This document shows positions 8,853 to 14,419 of a stretch of DNA of 17,535 nt, piece after piece. The notes below the pieces were generated by a model. That model made no database searches and was not told the DNA's origin. It saw only the letters and a list, made by a program, of their open reading frames with translations. Location of the stretch: NCBI GenBank assembly GCA_964459065.1, contig CAYWMN010000058.1, positions 1 through 17,535 of the forward strand, in the 5' to 3' direction. Positions within the stretch are counted from its first letter, which is position 1; the number at the start of each line of letters is the position of its first letter. The position numbers and the translations under genes were made by a program. The DNA is from JAMCXS01 sp964459065. Lineage in GTDB: Bacteria; Acidobacteriota; Terriglobia; UBA7540.

Positions 8853-8868
8853 CGCGCGCCAGCGCGCG
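8853..8868. other. GC-rich stem-loop upstream of the operon
   Basis: A perfect 6-bp CGCGCG stem closes a CCAG loop, about 55 bp before the GTG start of the 898-residue gene and about 100 bp past the stop of the preceding minus-strand gene. There is no T-run after it on the minus strand, so it could be a 5' leader structure or a weak terminator. The 167-bp gap that contains it is the natural place for the operon promoter, but I found no convincing -35/-10 pair. Confidence 0.3.
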
Positions 8869-8965
8869 TTGCGTTTCCTGGGTTGTACGGATTAAAACTC
8901 GCCTCGTTCCAACTCATACAATTCATGAACAGCTGCGTGCTACAAAACTAATTCGCCAAGGGTTT

Positions 8966-9703
8966 TCAAGACAATTCAATTTGCATACAAAGGTTCATGG
9001 CGGGCGTGACTTCTTCGAAGACGGCCATCATGGATTCGACCAGGTCGCGGCCGGTGGAACTTTTCACTTCAGCTTCATTCATCGCATAGAAAAGCTGAAA
9101 TCCCGCCCATCGGGCCGCTGGAGCCTTTTGAAGCTGGCGCTTGATGCCGGAAACGCCCGGGAAATTGGATTTTGAAAAATAGGCGGGCACGGCTTCCCAG
9201 CTCCCTGCACGGATTCTGAACCCTTCTCGCAGGACAAGGCGCTTCAACTCTTTTTCCATTGCGCCGCCCGGCTTGAGTGCGCCGACCAGCCGGTGCCAGT
9301 CCCAGTCCCGCGCAAGCTTGCAGGCTGGAAAGTCGCGCGGAGCCCGCACGTAGCCGCGTTCAACCTGCAGGCCGCACGTGAAGAGTTTTTCGTCGGTGTC
9401 GACGGAGAGAAAGAATTTGGAGCAGCCGAAACTCACATTGTGCGAAACCGGCTTGATTTCGCGGTTCGCACGCGGCAAATACCCAATCCACTGCCAGTAG
9501 ACGCCGCGGCCCCAGCGCTGGGTGACAAACGGCTGCCGGTAACGTGACTCGAGACCCAGTTTCAAAATTCGCGTGATGCGCTCGTGGTCTTCGAGATTGC
9601 CGACGTGAATGCCTCTTTGGAAATCCAGAAACTCCGGCCGAAACCCAACGGCAACCGTGCCGGTGGGCGGATACGGTTCCTGAAGATTGCGTTTTTGCCG
9701 CAT
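8966..9703 (-). CDS. Hypothetical protein, 245 aa, no recognised family
   Basis: I do not recognise this protein. It starts at ATG 9703 with a weak AGGGG site 10 nt upstream and has no signal peptide or membrane segment, so it is probably cytoplasmic. It is unusually rich in Trp, Tyr and Phe: Trp64, Trp70 and Trp72 sit in a short QRWGRGVYWQW segment. A central strand-rich part (FFLSVDTDEKLFTCGLQVERG) is followed by a basic helical part (EKELKRLVLREGFRIRAGSW). The even amino-acid make-up, plausible start and lack of a competing frame argue that it is a real gene. It lies between a small membrane protein gene (127 bp upstream) and the polysaccharide operon (167 bp downstream), all on one strand, but the gaps are too wide to assume one transcript. 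Confidence 0.7.
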   Translation of the reverse strand: MRQKRNLQEPYPPTGTVAVGFRPEFLDFQRGIHVGNLEDHERITRILKLGLESRYRQPFVTQRWGRGVYWQWIGYLPRANREIKPVSHNVSFGCSKFFLSVDTDEKLFTCGLQVERGYVRAPRDFPACKLARDWDWHRLVGALKPGGAMEKELKRLVLREGFRIRAGSWEAVPAYFSKSNFPGVSGIKRQLQKAPAARWAGFQLFYAMNEAEVKSSTGRDLVESMMAVFEEVTPAMNLCMQIELS

Positions 9704-9830
9704 TGGAAATCCGCCCCTATTCTACCAGCAGACGGACGGCGGCGACTCTTGAATTGCGGCGGGCACAGGGCCTTCTGGGGATCCGGGGGATAAAAAACTG
9801 TTTACGGGTACGATTTTTGCATTGTGCCGC

Positions 9831-10205
9831 CTAGTGCGTGAGGGCCACAGCATAAGCTCCGGCACCGACGTGCGTTCCGATGGTGACAAGGCGCAGCGCC
9901 GTCGCCCATTTGGCGTGGCCGTGGGACTGGAGCCTGCCGGCAAGATAGTTGACGGCGTAGGCGCTGGCTCCGAGCGCCACAAAGATGCCCGGGTTACGGG
10001 CAAAGGGCCGTACCAGGGGATTGGCTTCATAGCATTGGTTGCCGCAACTGTGGAGCGCATGGTAGGTGGTCGCAGCGTCAAATTCCGCGGCCAGGTAAAC
10101 GCCGGTTGAAAGGATCGCCGCCTTGTGGGGTCTCTTCGCTGCAAAAGCCGGTGCCGCCAGAGCCACACAAAGTACCCCACATGCCCAAACTCGAAATGCA
10201 GTCAT
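9831..10205 (-). CDS. Small exported/membrane protein, DUF5658-like
   Basis: A 124-residue protein. The ATG at 10205 is preferred over a GTG at 10211 because GAGG lies 5 nt before the ATG and would overlap the GTG. Residues 1-23 are a signal peptide or signal anchor (CGVLCVALAAPAFAA). A weakly hydrophobic segment at 30-41 leads into EFDAATTYHAL, then two Cys (Cys54 and Cys58) and an EANPLVRP segment. Two further hydrophobic stretches follow at about 73-90 and 101-121. The D-x-x-T-T ... E-x-N-P spacing is what I associate with DUF5658-type small membrane proteins, whose function is unknown. A longer overlapping open frame on the same strand (9722-10180) lacks such a pattern and is taken as a shadow. 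Confidence 0.65.
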   Translation of the reverse strand: MTAFRVWACGVLCVALAAPAFAAKRPHKAAILSTGVYLAAEFDAATTYHALHSCGNQCYEANPLVRPFARNPGIFVALGASAYAVNYLAGRLQSHGHAKWATALRLVTIGTHVGAGAYAVALTH

Positions 10206-10287
10206 CAGCACCTCGCGCGCTTCAAGAATTGAGGAGAGCCGAGCCCTGCCGGCTCCGTGCTTCGGCCACTCGTCTCAGGCCGGTCCA

Positions 10288-10311
10288 CCCGGCGGGCCGT
10301 ACGCCGCCGGG
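10288..10311. other. 8-bp GC-rich hairpin between two minus-strand genes
   Basis: CCCGGCGG at 10288-10295 pairs with CCGCCGGG at 10304-10311 around an 8-nt loop. It lies about 50 bp past the stop of the PAS-domain gene and 80 bp before the DUF5658-like gene, so it may limit readthrough. No T-run follows on either strand, so this is not a canonical intrinsic terminator. Confidence 0.3.
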
Positions 10312-10358
10312 AATCTTGAGGGTTCACAGCGTGTCGTGGGTTTGGGAGCAAGCCCGCG

Positions 10359-11027
10359 TCAGCAGATGTAGCCTTCGACCAGCGGATGCTGGCCGAGTGG
10401 CATGCTGTAAAGGAAATCCTCGACCACTACCAAGACACGCTCTTCTTGCTCGGTCGGCTGAATTCGGGTCATGGTGATGGAGACTGTTTGCCGCCCGCGC
10501 AGCGTCGTGAAGGAACAACTGGTCGCGATGTAAGGGCGATTCAGCAAATTTCTGACCTGGTTTTCCAGGCCTGCGGCGGGCAGCACGTCTTCAAGCTGCC
10601 ATCCCAAAACGTCTTCAGACTTCTGGCGGGTGGCGCTGAGAAACGCATCGTTCACTGCATGAACCCGCATGTCTTGGGACACCACCAGCAGGCCCGCTGG
10701 TATTTCTGGGGCTTGCCCCACCGGTGCAACGCCCGCTCGGTGGAAGACGCCTTCCACCCCCAGCCGTTGCTCGCGTCTTTGCTTGTTCAGAAGCCGGGCG
10801 GCCAGGACCGGCAGCCCCAAGACCACCACAACCAGGGCCCAAATCAGTTCCGGGCTGGAGTTCGACGTCAGGAAATAAATAAGCAGTGCTGCGGCTCCGC
10901 CGGTTATAAAAAGCACCGCCAGCGCGGAAAGGCGCGCATCCTCTCGCAACTCCCGCCGGCACGAAGTTGATAACTCGGGGACTGCTGGTTGCCAGGCCGG
11001 TTTGTGATGCCCGCCAACTACCGCCAT
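10359..11027 (-). CDS. Membrane-anchored PAS-domain protein without an output domain
   Basis: A 222-residue protein from the ATG at 11027, which has GAGGAG 6 nt upstream. The frame stays open for another 62 codons upstream, but that part reads like non-coding DNA. Residues 33-54 and 61-80 are two membrane segments with a short outside or inside loop. A basic patch (NKQRREQRLG, 81-90) follows, so the rest should be cytoplasmic. Residues of about 108-205 form a PAS domain: AGLLVVSQDMRVHAVNDAFL, then SEDVLGWQLEDVLP, and a closing strand VLVVVEDF. The protein ends soon after, so there is no kinase, cyclase or phosphatase part. It may pass a signal by contact with a partner, or be the remains of a longer sensor. 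It is divergent from the ClC gene. Confidence 0.7.
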   Translation of the reverse strand: MAVVGGHHKPAWQPAVPELSTSCRRELREDARLSALAVLFITGGAAALLIYFLTSNSSPELIWALVVVVLGLPVLAARLLNKQRREQRLGVEGVFHRAGVAPVGQAPEIPAGLLVVSQDMRVHAVNDAFLSATRQKSEDVLGWQLEDVLPAAGLENQVRNLLNRPYIATSCSFTTLRGRQTVSITMTRIQPTEQEERVLVVVEDFLYSMPLGQHPLVEGYIC

Positions 11028-11033
11028 TGCTTT

Positions 11034-11039
11034 CTCCTC
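11034..11039 (-). promoter_or_regulatory. Ribosome-binding site that sets the PAS gene start
   Basis: Read on the minus strand this is GAGGAG, 6 nt before the ATG at 11027. It supports the shorter 222-residue protein over the 284-residue open frame that begins at 11213. Confidence 0.7.
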
Positions 11040-11383
11040 AGAACAGCTGCGGTGATATGGAATTGCCGCTTTCAACTTTTCTATCGGCAGCCGCCGGACC
11101 CACCATGAGGCCCGGGCTCTCAGCGGTTCGATAACGGCAGACGGTTGCGGTCCAAGGCGGGAACCGGCCGGGCCTGCCTTCGTCCGAGCGGTCTGTTGTG
11201 TTAATCTTTGCAAGAACGACGGGGCCTACATCACTTTGGAACCTGTCAGGGTTGCGGGTTGCGCCAGCGGCCCGCCGAACGGCTTAAGGGGGAGAATTCC
11301 ATCGGGCGGATGAGGATTGCGTCCCCGGCTTGCCGGTCCCTGCCGGCTGCCTGCTCCTTGCGCCACGCAAGCCGACAACCTTC

Positions 11384-11390
11384 AAGGAGG
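11384..11390 (+). promoter_or_regulatory. Ribosome-binding site that sets a TTG start for the ClC gene
   Basis: AAGGAGG, a near-perfect anti-16S match, sits 6 nt before TTG at 11397. It is the main reason for starting the ClC protein there rather than at the upstream in-frame start at 11208. Confidence 0.75.
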
Positions 11391-11396
11391 ATCATC

Positions 11397-13106
11397 TTGG
11401 CAAAAGAAGGCGAATCCCAGTTGCTGTTTGACAGCGTTTTGATGGGAGTGGTGGGAGGGTTTGCCGCCGTGCTGTTTGCCTGGATGCTGCGGGTTTCGGA
11501 AGAGTTTTTCATGGGTTGGGTGGCCGGTTATCAGGCGCCCAAGCTGCCCGGCGAAGGCGGGAGGCTGGTGCAGGTGATCGGGCCGCACGGGCTTTGGCTG
11601 GTGGTGCCCGTGGCTATCGTGGGCGGCTTGATTTCCGGATTTCTGGTTTACACGTGGGCGCCGGAGGCCGAAGGCCACGGCACCGATACGGCGGTTAAAT
11701 CTTTCCATCGCGCGGGCGGGTTTATCCGGGCGCGGGTAGCTCCGCTAAAGATGATTGCCTCAGCCATTACGATCGGCTCGGGCGGTTCAGCGGGACGGGA
11801 AGGTCCCACAGCGCTGATCGGTGCGGGATTTGGATCGGTTTATGCCACCTTGCGGCACCGTTCCGATGATGAGCGCCGTTTGCTGGTGATTATCGGTATG
11901 GGCGCGGCGCTGGCCGCTATTTTCCGCTCGCCCATCGGCACGGCGCTTTTCGCCATCGAGGTTCTCTATGGCAGCCTGGAGTTTGAGGGTGGCGCTCTGC
12001 TCTACGCGCTGATTGCTTCCATCGTCGCGTACTCCATCAACGGCGCCTTCGTGGGCTGGAAACCGCTTTTCGAGATCCCGAAATCCTTGCCCACGCCCGG
12101 CCCGCAGGATTACGTCTGGTACGGGGTTTTGGGGGTGGCCAGCGGGCTGATTGCGACGTTTCTTCCTTTTGCTTTTTATAAACTCCGGGACGCTTTTCGT
12201 CTTCTGCCGATTTCCGACAAGCTGAAACCCGCGCTGGGAGCGTTGGGCGTGGGATTGCTCGCCCTCGAGCTGCCGCAAGTTTTGGGCGGAGGTTACGGTT
12301 GGATTCAAGAGGCCATCAACGGCCACCTGGCGCTGAAACTGCTCGTCATCCTGATTTTTGCCAAAATTCTGGCATTCGCGCTCACGGTGGGCTCGGGCGG
12401 TTCGGGCGGTGTCTTTGCTCCCAACCTCTATGTGGGAGCCATGCTCGGCGGGCTTTTCGCCCTGGTGTTTCACCAGGCTTCTCCGGACTTTGCCGTGGTG
12501 GGAATGGCAGCGGTGTTTGGGGGTGCTGCGAGGGTCCCCATCGCTACCCTGGTCATGGTCATGGAAATGACGGGAGGCTATCGATTGCTGGGAGTCGCCA
12601 GCCTGGCCGTGCTGATCAGCTATGTGGTTCAAACCCGGTTATCCGCTTTCTTAAAACTGAAGTACCACAGCATGTATGAGGCCCAGGTCCCCGGCCGCGC
12701 TGATTCACCCGCTCATTACGTGGAGTACCTTCGAGTGGGCTTAAACCTTATTGGGAAGCGAAAAGTTCCCGCATCCGCGCATGTGGGCCACTTAAATTTC
12801 ATGTCGCTTCTCCGCTCCGGCATTCCGGTCGATCTGCCCGGCGGCAAGCGGATCATGGCTTGCAAGCTGGATCCTCAAAGCAGCCAAATCGGCAAGCAAA
12901 TCGAGCAGTGTACGGACGAAATTGGGGAAGAAAACGTGGAGATTGTTGCGCTGATGCGCGGACACGACATTCTGTTGCCGAATCCCGCGTCGGTTTTTAA
13001 GCCAGGCGATCGGATGCTGGCCATCGTGACGCCGCGCGGGCAAACCTGGCTGGAGCATCATTTTGTTCTTCTGGAGCCCGATAAGAAATCCGAAGAGAAA
13101 TCCTGA
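11397..13106 (+). CDS. ClC-family chloride channel/transporter with C-terminal RCK_C (TrkA_C) domain
   Basis: A 569-residue membrane protein. Family signatures are clear: GSGGSAGREGP at residues 127-137, with the external gating glutamate at Glu135, and GSGGSGGVFAP at 332-342. In the first signature the usual GSGIP is GSGGS, so the Ser that contacts chloride (Ser128) is kept. The helix that carries the proton glutamate in E. coli ClC reads FAIEVLYG here. I align Glu188 with the first Glu and Val189 with the proton-transfer Glu, which resembles channel-type ClCs. Residues of about 467-552 form a TrkA_C/RCK_C domain ending in FKPGDRMLAIVTP, a likely cytoplasmic ligand-binding regulator, instead of the CBS pair of many ClCs. 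It moves chloride or a related anion across the inner membrane. The TTG start is set by the strong Shine-Dalgarno sequence. Confidence 0.92.
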   Translation: MAKEGESQLLFDSVLMGVVGGFAAVLFAWMLRVSEEFFMGWVAGYQAPKLPGEGGRLVQVIGPHGLWLVVPVAIVGGLISGFLVYTWAPEAEGHGTDTAVKSFHRAGGFIRARVAPLKMIASAITIGSGGSAGREGPTALIGAGFGSVYATLRHRSDDERRLLVIIGMGAALAAIFRSPIGTALFAIEVLYGSLEFEGGALLYALIASIVAYSINGAFVGWKPLFEIPKSLPTPGPQDYVWYGVLGVASGLIATFLPFAFYKLRDAFRLLPISDKLKPALGALGVGLLALELPQVLGGGYGWIQEAINGHLALKLLVILIFAKILAFALTVGSGGSGGVFAPNLYVGAMLGGLFALVFHQASPDFAVVGMAAVFGGAARVPIATLVMVMEMTGGYRLLGVASLAVLISYVVQTRLSAFLKLKYHSMYEAQVPGRADSPAHYVEYLRVGLNLIGKRKVPASAHVGHLNFMSLLRSGIPVDLPGGKRIMACKLDPQSSQIGKQIEQCTDEIGEENVEIVALMRGHDILLPNPASVFKPGDRMLAIVTPRGQTWLEHHFVLLEPDKKSEEKS

Positions 13107-13129
13107 TGTCCCGGGTTTTGGCACCATCT

Positions 13130-13156
13130 TCCGGCAACAAGTTCCAAGGTGCCGGA
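13130..13156 (+). terminator. Stem-loop after the ClC gene, possible terminator
   Basis: TCCGGCA (13130-13136) pairs with TGCCGGA (13150-13156), giving a 7-bp stem 24 bp past the ClC stop. An overlapping alternative pairs GGCACC (13120-13125) with GGTGCC (13148-13153). No T-run follows, so intrinsic termination is uncertain. A second hairpin lies at 13260-13277. Confidence 0.35.
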
Positions 13157-13259
13157 TCATAAAACGATTCAGGGGATTCTCCGAAAGCGGAGTCGCTGGA
13201 TTTTCGTCCGGCACAGTGACCCAATGCAGGCCTGAAGGGCGGCGTTGCGGGAAACGAAG

Positions 13260-13277
13260 TGGCCCTGCCAGGGGCCA
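13260..13277 (+). other. Compact GC hairpin just upstream of the tRNA promoter
   Basis: TGGCCC and GGGCCA form a 6-bp stem (7 with a G-U pair) around a 4-nt loop, ending 5 bp before the -35 box of the tRNA gene. It may insulate the tRNA promoter from ClC readthrough; there is no T-run. Confidence 0.3.
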
Positions 13278-13282
13278 ACCCG

Positions 13283-13312
13283 TTGACACCTTCAGCATCC
13301 GCGTGCTACAAG
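13283..13312 (+). promoter_or_regulatory. Sigma70-like promoter of the tRNA-Ala gene
   Basis: A perfect -35 box TTGACA (13283-13288), an 18-bp spacer and a -10-like TACAAG (13307-13312) lie in front of the tRNA. The predicted start near 13319 would give a leader of about 26 nt before mature tRNA position 1. Confidence 0.7.
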
Positions 13313-13344
13313 GGAAAAAGACCTTAATCTTGTCGAAGTAGTGT

Positions 13345-13420
13345 GGGCCTGTGGCGCAGTTGGGAGCGCGCATGACTGGCAGTCATGAGGTCGAGGGTTC
13401 GAACCCCTCCAGGTCCACCA
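13345..13420 (+). tRNA. tRNA-Ala (anticodon GGC)
   Basis: A 76-nt complete cloverleaf with encoded CCA. The acceptor stem GGGCCTG pairs with CAGGTCC and includes G3-U70, the identity element read by alanyl-tRNA synthetase, and the discriminator base is A73. The D stem is GCGC/GCGC. The anticodon stem CATGA/TCATG holds the loop CTGGCAG, giving anticodon GGC (reads GCC). The T arm is GAGGG-TTCGAAC-CCCTC. A tyrosine recombinase remnant starts 60 bp after the 3' end, so this gene is the probable attachment site of a mobile element; the mature sequence is intact. Confidence 0.97.
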
Positions 13421-13460
13421 TGATTCCAAAGAACTTAACCCCAATCTGCCAATCAGAAAA

Positions 13461-13479
13461 AGTACCATTTCGTACCACT
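13461..13479. repeat. Paired TGGTAC motifs at the tRNA-proximal end of the integrase remnant
   Basis: GTACCA occurs twice, 10 bp (one helical turn) apart, at 13462-13467 and 13472-13477. Read on the minus strand this is TGGTACGAAATGGTAC. Related TGGTAC/TGGTAT-plus-A-run motifs recur upstream of the recombinase gene at 14041-14055 and 14094-14104. Position and spacing suggest integrase or excisionase binding sites; that role is inferred. Confidence 0.4.
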
Positions 13480-13480
13480 G

Positions 13481-14035
13481 TCAATGGTCGAGCAGCATTC
13501 TTGCTACCTTGCTGTTCGCCTCACGGTTCGCCGGGGCAACATCAGATTCAATTCCGTAGCCCATCGTTACCCGTAAGTCAGAGTGACGCATCAACTCCTT
13601 CTGAACTTCCAATTCAGTGCCGCACCGTTTGAGCGATGCACGATACGTGTGCCTGAATGTATGCCACCCAACCTTCCCGATTTTAGCCCGAGCGGCGGCT
13701 GGTTTGAGGTAATCTGCGAGGATGCTGTCTTTCCACCGCCATTTGCCGGTTGGACCTGCGAATACGTAATCCTCATCAGACTTGTAGGTCGACCGTTCCT
13801 TGTGTTGTAGCAGGATTTCAGCGAGACCTGGGTCCATAGGTTGGATGCCTTCACTTGCCGTAGTTTTCGTGGGGTTGATTTCTCCGGCCACGATGGAGCG
13901 TTTAACATTGATCGTGAGGTCTCCAAAATTGATGTCCCCCCATCGCAACGGTAGAAGCTCTGAGGCTCGTAAACCTAGGGCAGTTGCGGTAATTGCCATT
14001 GTCCGGTAAGGCTCCGAAGAAACCGAGAAACTCAC
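13481..14035 (-). pseudogene. Tyrosine recombinase (phage-type integrase), catalytic half only
   Basis: At most 184 residues remain, against about 330-400 for a full integrase. The catalytic domain is nearly complete: Arg in LGLRASELLPLRW, a Lys candidate in NPTKTTASEG, the HTFRHTY box (His-x-x-Arg), His in LMRHSDLRVT, and the Tyr nucleophile candidate in TMGYG, although many relatives have YTH or YYTH context there. The arm-binding and core-binding N-terminal domains are missing. The frame opens just before the conserved EPYRTM segment, and an in-frame stop lies 12 codons above the GTG at 14035, so the gene was cut by a deletion or insertion near 14036-14070. The gene points towards the adjacent tRNA-Ala, the usual layout at one end of an integrated island or prophage. 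It is almost certainly inactive for integration. Confidence 0.8.
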
Positions 14036-14419
14036 TCTGGAAGTGGTATAAAAACACCGGGCCCCTCAAGTGATGTAGACTCTCTCAATTGGATTGGTAC
14101 AAAATCTCAGGCAGGTCAGGTTTGCATATCCCTCCAAAGGCGGTTCAACTCGCCAATCCGTCCTGGTGATCCAAGTCACGACGGCCACGAACCATATCCG
14201 CGGATAGGCCGTTATGCGTCAAAGTGCTTTGCGCGCCGGGAACCATGGCGTCTACCGAGCCTTGGCTACCATCGCACAGGCCAGCGGAAGTTGTGGCAAC
14301 GGCGTGAACCCTTTGTAGAAGTCTCTGCACCTTGATTTTTGGCCCATGATTGCTGCGGGAACTTCAACGGGGGCCGGATGGAGATGTTTCAGTGCGGGGG
14401 CAGGCAGCGGATATCAACC
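14036..14419. other. 384-bp gap without a supported gene, likely element debris
   Basis: This stretch lies between the broken recombinase and the end of the LOV-phosphatase gene. It does not encode the missing integrase N-terminus in any frame I checked by eye. Short open frames exist on both strands (for example 14145-14330 minus), but they lack a start site and family likeness. TGGTAY-type motifs at 14041-14055 and 14094-14104 resemble those beside the tRNA. It is most simply read as decayed island DNA plus the 3' flank of the next gene. Confidence 0.4.

Larger units (their letters stand above)
11028..11396. other. 369-bp divergent intergenic region
   Basis: This gap separates the start codons of the PAS-domain gene (minus) and the ClC gene (plus) and should hold both promoters. 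I see good ribosome-binding sites at both edges but no convincing -35/-10 pair. A frame in line with the ClC gene is open from 11208, but its protein would be basic, Cys/Arg-rich and unlike a ClC N-terminus, so I treat it as untranslated leader. Confidence 0.4.

Noticed and set aside
9722..10180. 152-codon minus-strand frame overlapping the DUF5658-like gene
   Set aside because: The overlapping frame at 9831-10205 has a signal sequence, membrane segments and a well-placed ribosome-binding site. This one has Arg/Pro/Ser-rich composition and none of these.
11208..11396. N-terminal extension of the ClC protein by 63 residues
   Set aside because: The strong AAGGAGG before TTG 11397 and the unlikely composition of the extension argue for the downstream start.
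11787..12632. 281-codon open frame on the minus strand inside the ClC gene
   Set aside because: The product is extremely rich in His, Gln, Asn and Arg, the usual mirror image of a membrane protein gene.
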